Part shown: positions 1-5,769 of the stretch, one piece after another
Position numbering within the stretch: position 1 is the first letter of the stretch
Layout: every line of letters starts with the position of its first letter
Source of the DNA: CAZBGL01 sp964491375
GTDB lineage: Bacteria; Desulfobacterota; Deferrisomatia; Deferrisomatales; Deferrisomataceae
Assembly (NCBI GenBank): GCA_964491375.1
Contig: CAZBGL010000337.1
Coordinates: forward strand, 1 to 9,011
Direction: 5' to 3'
Length of the DNA stretch: 9,011 bases
Translations under genes and position numbers: made by a program
The notes under the pieces: model-generated
The model's database searches: none
What the model saw: only the letters and a program-made list of their open reading frames with translations
Told to the model about the DNA's origin: nothing

Positions 1-779
1 CGGCGGCGGTGCTCGGTCACCCGAAAGCCCCAGGTCGCCAGCCGCCCGAGGAGGTCCCAGTGGGTGTGCACATCCACACCCTCCAAGCGCCCCACCCCGT
101 AAGCGAGGAACTCCAGGGGCCGGCGAGCCGTGACGGAGCTGTCGAGCTGGCGCACCGAACCGGCTGCCGCATTTCGCGGATTGGCAAAGGGAGCAAGGCC
201 CTGTTCTTCCTGCTCACGGTTCAGACGGCGGAACGCCTCGACAGGCATGACCACCTCGCCCCGTACGTCCACGAGCGACGGCACCCGTTCCCCCAAGAGC
301 ACCAACGGCACCGTGCGAATGGTGCGGAGGTTCGCGGTCACGTCCTCACCCACCTGGCCGTCCCCCCGGGTGGAACCCCGCACCAGCCGGCCGTGTTCGT
401 ACACCAGTTCGACGGCCAGGCCGTCGAACTTGGGCTCACACACGTAGGTGATGGGCTCGTCCGTCCCCAGGAACCGGTGGATCCGCGCGTCGAACTCCCG
501 CAACTCCCCCTCGTCCGCCGCGTTTTCCAGGCTCAGCATGGGCACGGCGTGCTCCGCGGGCTCGAAGGCCTCCAAAGGCGGGGAGCCCACCCGCTGGGTT
601 GGGGAGTCCGGGGTCACGAGCTCGGGGTACTTCTGTTCTAGCTCTTGGAGTTCCCGGAGCAGGGCGTCGTATTCCCCGTCGGAGATCACCGGGTCGTCGA
701 GCACGTAGTACCGGTAGTTGTGGTAGTGGAGTTCGCGCCGAAGCGCCTCGGCCCGCCGGCGGATTCCCTCGGGTACCAT
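1..779 (-). CDS. ligA: NAD-dependent DNA ligase LigA, N-terminal part (3' end outside window)
   Basis: Joins nicks in duplex DNA in replication and repair by adenylating itself with NAD+ and passing the AMP to the 5' phosphate. The visible 259 codons cover the Ia domain (residues about 1-70, with HYHNYRYYVLDD and ISDGEYDALL, which bind the NMN half of NAD) and most of the adenylation domain: PMLSLENA at 80-87, the nucleotidyl-transfer motif EPKFDGLAVEL with the AMP-accepting lysine at 117, RGDGQVGEDVTAN, RGEVVM and FANPRNAAAGS. Full-length LigA is usually about 670 residues, so the OB, zinc, HhH and BRCT domains lie beyond the window edge. The start is ATG at 779, preceded by GGAGG with 7 nt spacing. 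Phe replaces the more usual Leu in KxDG, a tolerated change. Family identity is certain. Confidence 0.97.
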   Translation of the reverse strand, partial: MVPEGIRRRAEALRRELHYHNYRYYVLDDPVISDGEYDALLRELQELEQKYPELVTPDSPTQRVGSPPLEAFEPAEHAVPMLSLENAADEGELREFDARIHRFLGTDEPITYVCEPKFDGLAVELVYEHGRLVRGSTRGDGQVGEDVTANLRTIRTVPLVLLGERVPSLVDVRGEVVMPVEAFRRLNREQEEQGLAPFANPRNAAAGSVRQLDSSVTARRPLEFLAYGVGRLEGVDVHTHWDLLGRLATWGFRVTEHRR

Positions 780-820
780 GACGCTGCCTCCGCCCGTCTG
801 AACGCACCGCGTGGGCACGG

Positions 821-849
821 ATTCTATCCACCGGCTCGTAGGATGCCAA
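821..849 (-). promoter_or_regulatory. Probable sigma70-type promoter of ligA
   Basis: Read on the minus strand, TTGGCA (844-849) and TAGAAT (821-826) are separated by exactly 17 bp. Each hexamer matches the consensus at 5 of 6 positions. A start site near 814 would give a leader of about 35 nt carrying the GGAGG ribosome binding site of ligA. The fit to hexamers, spacing and gene position makes this convincing without experimental data; it implies ligA is transcribed independently of pilZ. Confidence 0.75.
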
Positions 850-1175
850 GCGCGGTCCCCGGCCCCCCGCCACCGCGCAACGGGGACTCGGGTTAGCGCC
901 GCCCGGGGCCCGGAGCCGCGCGGGGGCCGGAAGGCCTGACGGTGGTCGTCTCCCGAACCCGCCCCGTGTACACCCGAGCGGCACATCCGCTTCCAAGCAC
1001 CCCCACCGAGGCCGTGGCTCCGAGCGGACACGGACCCCGGGCGGCATCACCACGGTCCGGGCGGCCCCCCTGGCTCGGGGGCTCGGGTCCGCGCAGGCGG
1101 TCGGAAGGCCCGGCGCCACGGCTTCCCGAACCCCGCTGATTGCACACGCGGGCGGCGCCCCGCACCACCGGCCAA

Positions 1176-1202
1176 GGGTCGCGGGCCGAAGCCCGCTCCC
1201 AC
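1176..1202 (-). repeat. REP-like hairpin element (single copy in window)
   Basis: Minus-strand reading starts with the tetranucleotide GTGG, then a perfect 6-bp stem GCGGGC/GCCCGC closed by a TTCG loop (1181-1196), followed by GACCC. A GTGG or GTAG head plus a GC-rich hairpin is the layout of RAYT-associated REP sequences known from Pseudomonas and other proteobacteria, and this one closely resembles the Pseudomonas form. It is intergenic, downstream of pilZ and upstream of ligA, the usual location of such elements. No RAYT transposase (tnpA-REP) gene and no inverted partner copy are visible. A UUCG-capped hairpin could also serve as a transcription or mRNA 3'-end barrier after pilZ. With one copy seen, the repeat status is inference. 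Confidence 0.5.
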
Positions 1203-1306
1203 GTCGCTGGAAGTCGGTTCCCGGGCAACAGGGGAGCAGCGCCCTGTGGTCTGAATCCAAGGCGGGAGACCGTAAGCCGTACACCCAAAGAGGTCGACCG
1301 GTGGAC

Positions 1307-1669
1307 TCAGGGAGGCGTGATCCCGTACCGCTGGAGTTCTTCGGGAGGGAAGAGGTTGATCAGGACCTCCCGGTCCCGGTCCGGAAGGTCCAGGAACTCC
1401 ACCCCCACCTCGCGACGGCCGGGCGCCCTGGGGAGTTCGTATACGACGCGAGCCGTGGCCCGTACCACGTCCCCCCGCACCGCGATCAACAGCTCCAGGA
1501 CACTCCCTTCCCCCAGCGGTTCGTCCGCCAGGAACATGCACCCGCCCAGGCCGACCACCCCGGTTCGGGAAAACCCCTCCAAGGGTTCGGGGCCCAGCCT
1601 TTTCACGAGCACGGCATGGCGGGAGCGGATCCGCGGGTACCTTCGCTTCACGGCGTAGCGTTCAGCCAT
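1307..1669 (-). CDS. Small PilZ-domain protein
   Basis: A 120-residue protein consisting essentially of one PilZ beta-barrel domain, the family whose classical members bind cyclic di-GMP and control motility, exopolysaccharide or secretion. The N-terminal signature is present: KRRYPRIRSR at residues 8-17, with Arg9 and Arg13 in the RxxxR positions. The second signature, normally (D/N)xSxxG, reads VVGLGG before CMFL, so the Asp/Asn and Ser are replaced. The barrel continues through VLELLIAVRGDVV and the typical closing strand REVGVEFLDL. The start is ATG at 1669 with GAGGAG about 9 nt upstream; the frame stays open further upstream, but that extension looks like chance sequence. It is divergent from larC and followed by the long gap before ligA. 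Domain call is strong; ligand binding is doubtful. Confidence 0.85.
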   Translation of the reverse strand: MAERYAVKRRYPRIRSRHAVLVKRLGPEPLEGFSRTGVVGLGGCMFLADEPLGEGSVLELLIAVRGDVVRATARVVYELPRAPGRREVGVEFLDLPDRDREVLINLFPPEELQRYGITPP

Positions 1670-1770
1670 CGTTGCCGATCTCCTCGTCCCCCAGACGATG
1701 CCGCAAAAGCCCGCACCCGGCGGGGAAACCTCCCCCATAGGATCGGCGGACCCGGCTGGCGGCTTGAGCG

Positions 1771-1799
1771 TTGAGGACCGTCCGCCGGACTGATACCCT
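1771..1799 (+). promoter_or_regulatory. Candidate larC promoter with a palindrome in the spacer
   Basis: TTGAGG (1771-1776) and TACCCT (1794-1799) are 17 bp apart, about 140 bp before the larC start. The spacer contains the perfect palindrome GTCCGCCGGAC (1780-1790). On the opposite strand TTGCGC (1813-1818) and TATCAG (1790-1795), also 17 bp apart, could serve pilZ, which would make the two promoters overlap. All these hexamers are imperfect, so this is a weak call. Confidence 0.3.
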
Positions 1800-1820
1800 G
1801 ATCTGCCCACGGGCGCAATC

Positions 1821-1836
1821 GTTCGCGACCGCGAAC
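1821..1836. promoter_or_regulatory. 16-bp perfect inverted repeat, possible operator
   Basis: GTTCGCG and CGCGAAC form perfect 7-bp arms around a 2-bp centre (AC). It lies in the pilZ-larC divergent intergenic region, just downstream of the candidate larC promoter and next to the candidate pilZ -35. Size and symmetry fit a dimeric regulator site. It does not match the NikR operator pattern, so a nickel-response role for larC is not supported by this site. Confidence 0.4.
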
Positions 1837-1940
1837 CCGCGCCGGACCCGGAGCCAGCCACGCCCCGCGACGAGGGGGCTGGACTCGCAGAGGGTTTCCG
1901 TCCGTCCGGGCCTCCGGTGCCACCGGGACGAGGAGCCTCC

Positions 1941-3116
1941 GTGCCCTTGCACGTCCATATCGATCCGTTCACCGGCGCAGCCGGGGACATGTTGCTCGCC
2001 GCCCTGGTCCACGCAGGCGCACCCGCCGAAGGCGTGGTCTCTGCCGTCCGGAGCCTGCGGATCTCCGGGGTGGAGAGCCTGGACGTGACGTTCGAGCCCC
2101 GAACCGACCACGGGGTGAGCGGGCTTGGAATGCGCGTCCGGGTTCGCCCCGAGCGCCAACCGGCCCATCGCCGGGCGTCCGAGCTCCGTGAGGTCCTGCT
2201 TTCCGCCCCCCTGGACGACGCGGTGCTCCGGCACGCACTCCGGGCGCTGGACCTCCTGGCCGGGGCCGAGGCGTCCGTGCACGGCACCTCCGCGGACACC
2301 GTGCGGTTCCACGAACTCGGCGGAGTGGACACCCTGGTGGACTTGGTGGGTGTGGCCCAAGCTCTGAAGCTCCTGGAAGCGGAGGGGGTTTCGTGCGGCC
2401 CGCTTCCCCTGGGCCGAGTCTCCATACGGTGTGCGCACGGCGTGCTTCCGGGCCCGGCACCCGCCACCCTGGAGATCCTGAAGGGCGTCCCCGTGGAGGG
2501 CGCGCCGATCGCCCTCGAAACGGTCACCCCCACGGGCGCGGCACTGGTGCGCTCACTGTGTACTTCCTTTGGGCCGGCGCCCGGAATGACCCTCCGGGCC
2601 GTGGGTACCGGGTTCGGTACCACCCGCCTTCCTGACCGGCCCAACTGCCTCCGGGTGTGGGTGGGGGATCTTCCGTCCACGCCCCGGGATGCGGTCGTGG
2701 TGCTCCAGGCCAACGTGGACGACCTTCCCCCTGAGATCGTGGCCACCCTGGTGGACACGTGCCTGGAGGCCGGCGCGGTAGACGCCTGGATCGCCCCCGT
2801 GGTCATGAAGAAGGGACGGCCGGCCCATGTGGTGTCCGCGCTGTGTCCCCCCGAACGGGCCGACGCGGTGGAACGGGCCTTGTTCGTCCACAGCTCCACC
2901 CTGGGCGTGCGCCGCAGTCTGTGGGAACGGCGCTGTCTCGAGCGCTCCTGGCAGACCGTCCAGACCCCGTGGGGGCCCGTCCGGGTGAAGGTGGCCGTCC
3001 TCGACGGCGAGGTGGTCAACCGTGCCCCGGAGTTCGAGGACTGCCTGGCGCTTTCGCGCAGCTCGGGGATCCCCCTCAAGCGCATCTACCAGGAGGCGTG
3101 CAGGACAGCGGGTTGA
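1941..3116 (+). CDS. larC: LarC, CTP-dependent nickel cyclometallase for the NPN (nickel-pincer) cofactor
   Basis: LarC inserts nickel into the bis-thiocarboxylated pyridinium mononucleotide made by LarB and LarE, giving the nickel-pincer cofactor of lactate racemase (LarA) and related epimerases. Family hallmarks are in order over the 391 residues: HIDPFTGAAGDMLLAAL at the N-terminus, VRFHELGGVDTLVDLVG, GPAPATLEILKG, TPTGAAL, ANVDDLPPE, VMKKGRPAHVVSALC and the TLGVR segment. Both the LarC1 and LarC2 parts are in one uninterrupted frame, unlike Lactiplantibacillus plantarum, where a frameshift joins them. I chose GTG at 1941 because GAGGAG stands 5 nt before it and the family N-terminus follows at once; GTG at 1917 is an in-frame alternative adding 8 residues. 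No larA, larB or larE is visible nearby. Family call is firm; the client enzyme is unknown. Confidence 0.93.
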   Translation: MPLHVHIDPFTGAAGDMLLAALVHAGAPAEGVVSAVRSLRISGVESLDVTFEPRTDHGVSGLGMRVRVRPERQPAHRRASELREVLLSAPLDDAVLRHALRALDLLAGAEASVHGTSADTVRFHELGGVDTLVDLVGVAQALKLLEAEGVSCGPLPLGRVSIRCAHGVLPGPAPATLEILKGVPVEGAPIALETVTPTGAALVRSLCTSFGPAPGMTLRAVGTGFGTTRLPDRPNCLRVWVGDLPSTPRDAVVVLQANVDDLPPEIVATLVDTCLEAGAVDAWIAPVVMKKGRPAHVVSALCPPERADAVERALFVHSSTLGVRRSLWERRCLERSWQTVQTPWGPVRVKVAVLDGEVVNRAPEFEDCLALSRSSGIPLKRIYQEACRTAG

Positions 3117-3140
3117 CAACCCCGAAAAATGGAGCAGGCT
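3113..3140 (+). promoter_or_regulatory. Possible weak promoter before the radical SAM gene
   Basis: A perfect TTGACA (3113-3118) contains the larC stop codon TGA. The best -10 at usable distance is CAGGCT (3135-3140, spacer 16), which keeps only the conserved A and final T. The 60-bp gap also allows simple read-through from larC, which I consider at least as likely. Confidence 0.25.
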
Positions 3141-3176
3141 GGGAGCGTCGGCCGTTGTCGTGGCACGAGGTGAGAC

Positions 3177-4982
3177 ATGCGCGTCCTGTTCGTGGAACCC
3201 AGACCCCCACGCCCCCATGTCTTCAGCCGAATCCAGCTCCCCCGGGTGGGCCCGGTGCTGCTTGCCACGATCCTGAACGAAAGGGGCCACGAGGCCCGGG
3301 TGGTGGTGGAGGAGATCCAGGAGATCACGCAGGCGGACCTGGAATGGGCCGAAGCGGTGGGCATCTCCACGCTCACCCCTACGACCCCCCGAGCGTATGC
3401 CCTGGCCGAGCGGGTGCGCGCCATGGGAAAGCCCGTGTTCATGGGTGGGCCGCACGTCACGTTCCTGCCGGACGAAGCCTTGGACCATGTGGACGTGGTG
3501 GTCCGGGGGGAGGGGGACGAGACCGTACCCGAACTGGTGGAGGCGTGGGCCGGGGAGGGGATCCTGGACGGAATCGCCGGGATTTCCTTCCGGCATGGCG
3601 GACAGACCGTGCACACACCGGACCGCCCCCTCATCAAGGAGTTGGACGCTCTCCCCTCGCCGGACTTCTCCCTGGTCGCGGGATGGAGCACCCGCAGGGT
3701 CATCCCGATCTCGACCAGCCGAGGGTGTCCCTTCCGGTGCAGGTTTTGTTCAGTGATCCCCATGTTCGGCACCCGCTACCGGTTCCAATCCGTGCCCCGG
3801 GTGCTGGCCGACCTGGAGCGCTACGCGGGACGGACCGAACACGTCTTTTTCTGCGACGACAACTTCGCCGCCCACCGGGGCCGTGCACGGGCCATTTGCG
3901 AGGGTGTTCTGGAGCGGGGTTTGAACCTCGAGTGGTCGGCCCAGGTCCGTACCGACGTGGCCAGGGATCCCGACCTGGTCCGCCTCATGGCGCGCGCGGG
4001 ATGCTGGTACGTGTTCATCGGGCTCGAGTCTATCAATCCCAAGACACTCGAGGCCTATGACAAGCGCCAGACCGTGGAAGACATCCGCCGGTCTGTGCAG
4101 GTGTTTCACGAACACGGGATCCACGTCCACGGCATGTTCGTGCTGGGGGCGGACACGGATGACCGAACCACCGTACGCAGAACGGTGGAGTTCGCCCGTT
4201 CTCTGGGCATCGAGTCCGTCCAGTTTCTGATCCTGACCCCTGCCCCGGGCACGGGGCTGTTTGAGGACATGGAGAAACAGGGTCGGCTCCTCACCAAGGA
4301 CTGGGCTCTTTACGACGGGCACCACGTGGTGTTCGAGCCGGTGCACTTCACGCCCGACGAACTCCAGCGGGAGGCCGTGCGGGCCACGGCCCGCTTTTAC
4401 AGCCTCCGACGGGTCTGCGCCCGGATCGGGCGGCGCAACTGGTTCCACGCCGGCCTGAACCTGTATGCATGGCACCAGGCCCGCAGGTTCCGCCGCTCGG
4501 TGCGCCCCTTTGTGAAGGCCCTGCGGAGGGATCTGGAAAACAGCCTCGAACCACTCCGGCAGGCGCTGACCCGCCGCAGGATCCGGCGGGTGGCCTACCC
4601 GGTGGAGGGGGTTCCCTCCGAGCACCTCCGGTACCTCCGGGAACTGCTCGAGGCCCTCCGCCTCCAGCTCGTGGAGATCGCCACACCTCCCGAGCGGGTG
4701 TTCTCCCGGATCTCCCGGGTACAGGGGCAAGCCGATCTCGTGCTCGTGCCGCTGGGGACCCCGGGGGGGACCGGACCGGCGCGGTTCCGGCCCGCCGAAA
4801 TGCTGCTCCGTCCCTGGCGCCTGGACCCGCTCCCGGTCGTCACCCTGCCCCAGTCCCCGGAGGCATTCCAGAGGGCGTGCCTGGACCTGGCCTTCGTGCT
4901 GGGCCGCACGGCCCGGGCCGCCCGCAAGGCCCACCGCGTGGCCCTGGCCTCGTTGGGCATCGGTCTGTCCGACGCGGTTTGA
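3177..4982 (+). CDS. B12-binding-domain radical SAM protein with extra C-terminal domain
   Basis: A 601-residue enzyme of the cobalamin-binding radical SAM group. Residues about 1-140 form the Rossmann-like B12-binding-type domain (MRVLFVEPRPP, VGISTLTPTTPRAYALAE, VFMGGPHVTFLPDE, VVVRGEGDETVPELVE). The radical SAM core begins at ISTSRGCPFRCRFCS, with the 4Fe-4S cysteines at 184, 188 and 191 (CxxxCxxC), then FFCDDNF, SAQVRTDVARDPDLVRLM, WYVFIGLES and the region around GMFVLGADTDDRTT. Residues about 330-430 (LILTPAPGTGLFEDM, YDGHHVVFEP) match the tail seen in many such proteins. From about 470 an additional alpha/beta segment follows. No DxHxxG cobalamin-ligand motif is evident in the N-terminal domain. 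ATG at 3177 follows GAGGTGA. Members methylate unactivated carbon or rearrange lipids, pigments and natural products; the substrate here cannot be told from sequence, and neither neighbour points to one. Confidence 0.85.
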   Translation: MRVLFVEPRPPRPHVFSRIQLPRVGPVLLATILNERGHEARVVVEEIQEITQADLEWAEAVGISTLTPTTPRAYALAERVRAMGKPVFMGGPHVTFLPDEALDHVDVVVRGEGDETVPELVEAWAGEGILDGIAGISFRHGGQTVHTPDRPLIKELDALPSPDFSLVAGWSTRRVIPISTSRGCPFRCRFCSVIPMFGTRYRFQSVPRVLADLERYAGRTEHVFFCDDNFAAHRGRARAICEGVLERGLNLEWSAQVRTDVARDPDLVRLMARAGCWYVFIGLESINPKTLEAYDKRQTVEDIRRSVQVFHEHGIHVHGMFVLGADTDDRTTVRRTVEFARSLGIESVQFLILTPAPGTGLFEDMEKQGRLLTKDWALYDGHHVVFEPVHFTPDELQREAVRATARFYSLRRVCARIGRRNWFHAGLNLYAWHQARRFRRSVRPFVKALRRDLENSLEPLRQALTRRRIRRVAYPVEGVPSEHLRYLRELLEALRLQLVEIATPPERVFSRISRVQGQADLVLVPLGTPGGTGPARFRPAEMLLRPWRLDPLPVVTLPQSPEAFQRACLDLAFVLGRTARAARKAHRVALASLGIGLSDAV

Positions 4983-5008
4983 CCCCCCCCCCCCGACATC
5001 CCTAAAAT
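4979..5008 (+). promoter_or_regulatory. Probable radC promoter with poly-C spacer
   Basis: TTGACC (4979-4984) and TAAAAT (5003-5008) each match the sigma70 hexamers at 5 of 6 positions and are 18 bp apart. The -35 overlaps the stop codon of the radical SAM gene (TGA at 4980-4982). Ten of the 18 spacer bases belong to an uninterrupted C run. The start site would be near 5015, giving a leader of about 35 nt with the purine-rich AAAGGGGGG before the radC ATG. Confidence 0.6.
4983..4994. repeat. Homopolymeric tract of 12 C
   Basis: Twelve consecutive C directly follow the radical SAM stop codon. The tract is outside any coding sequence but inside the spacer of the probable radC promoter, so length changes would alter -35/-10 spacing without touching a reading frame. 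Such a run is also prone to sequencing error, so the exact length should be treated with caution. Confidence 0.85.
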
Positions 5009-5050
5009 CGCCCGGCCCGTGCGGCTCCGCATGCCCGAAAGGGGGGATCC

Positions 5051-5743
5051 ATGGGTTCGGGCATCAAGACGTGGCCGGCGGAAGAGCGGCCCAGGGAGAA
5101 GCTCTTGACACGGGGCCCCGAGGCCCTGACGCCCACGGAACTGCTGGCCGTTCTGCTGCGGACCGGTGAGCGCGGATCGAGCGCCTTGGACCTCGCGCGC
5201 TCCCTGTGGAGTGCTTACGGCGGTTCCTGGGAGAGGCTCGCCCAGGCCGGCGTGTCCGAACTGGCACGGCCACCCGGCATGGGCGTGGCCAAGGCGGCGT
5301 CCGTGGCTGCGGCCTTGGAGATCGGCCGGAGGCTGTCGGGCCATCCGTTGGGAACCTCGGAACCCCTCCGGAGCAGCGCCCAGGTGTACCGTCACTTTGC
5401 GCCACGTCTATGCGGGATCAGGAAGGAACGGTTCTACTGTCTGCTCCTGGACGCGCGCAACAGAGTGTTGCGGGATGAATTGATAAGCGAAGGCAGTCTC
5501 ACCCAAAGTCTGGTCCACCCGAGGGAGGCCTTCCGGCCCGCCGTGAGGGAGGCCGCATCGGCCGTGATCTTCGTGCACAATCACCCGAGCGGCGATCCCG
5601 CCCCGAGCGCGGACGACCGGCAACTCACCCGGCGCCTGTGCGAGGCGGGAAGGATCCTGGGGATCCGGGTCCTGGACCACGTGATCGTGGGGGGCGGCTG
5701 TTACTACAGTTTCGCAGACGAAGGGGAGTGCCCTCCCCCCTGA
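5051..5743 (+). CDS. radC: RadC family protein (JAMM/MPN metalloprotease-like domain)
   Basis: A 230-residue protein of usual RadC length. The N-terminal half carries PREKLLTRGPEALTPTELLAVLLRTG and a helix-hairpin-helix-like stretch ARPPGMGVAKAASVAAALEI (residues about 75-95). The C-terminal JAMM domain has the likely glutamate at 143 (RDELISEGSL) and the zinc-site motif HNHPSGDPAPSADD, with His176, His178 and Asp189 in the canonical spacing, then LDHVIVGGG. The name comes from a DNA repair phenotype in E. coli later traced to another gene; the true role is unsettled, with proposals in DNA metabolism. ATG at 5051 follows a G-rich ribosome binding site. The stop is 26 bp before the next gene, so the two are probably cotranscribed from the promoter at 4979-5008. 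Confidence 0.95.
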   Translation: MGSGIKTWPAEERPREKLLTRGPEALTPTELLAVLLRTGERGSSALDLARSLWSAYGGSWERLAQAGVSELARPPGMGVAKAASVAAALEIGRRLSGHPLGTSEPLRSSAQVYRHFAPRLCGIRKERFYCLLLDARNRVLRDELISEGSLTQSLVHPREAFRPAVREAASAVIFVHNHPSGDPAPSADDRQLTRRLCEAGRILGIRVLDHVIVGGGCYYSFADEGECPPP

Positions 5744-5769
5744 CCACGTTGCTCCCAAGCGAAGGAATC

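Larger units (their letters stand above)
780..1306. other. Gap without a convincing gene between pilZ and ligA
   Basis: About 530 bp lie between the pilZ stop and the ligA start. Open frames run through it on both strands, but their translations are low-complexity Arg/Gly/Pro/Ala mixtures, as expected from chance frames in GC-rich DNA, with no domain I recognise and no good ribosome binding site. What can be supported here is the ligA promoter at the left, the REP-like hairpin near 1176-1202, and a weak stem ACAGGG/CCCTGT with an 8-nt loop at 1228-1247. I see no tRNA or other structured RNA I can name. Confidence 0.6.

Noticed and set aside
1228..1247. Terminator after pilZ
   Set aside because: The stem is only 6 bp with an 8-nt loop and no T tract on either strand; too weak to call.
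436..1284. A 282-codon minus-strand frame and several plus-strand frames across the pilZ-ligA gap
   Set aside because: Overlaps ligA out of frame, lacks a ribosome binding site and recognisable motifs, and has the Arg/Gly/Pro composition expected from chance frames in GC-rich DNA.
1821..1836. LexA box
   Set aside because: The Gram-positive type box is CGAAC...GTTCG; here the arms are the other way round (GTTCG...CGAAC), and the adjacent genes are not SOS genes.
1307..3085. A 592-codon open frame on the minus strand spanning pilZ and all of the larC antisense strand
   Set aside because: Only its last 120 codons are the real PilZ protein. The rest is the antisense of larC, with Ser/Arg/Thr-rich low-complexity translation and no domain; the PilZ start at 1669 has its own ribosome binding site.
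5638..5769. Longer start for the secreted protein, overlapping the end of radC
   Set aside because: The extra 44 residues are an out-of-frame reading of radC and would bury the signal peptide; ATG at 5770 has a good ribosome binding site and puts the hydrophobic segment near the N-terminus.
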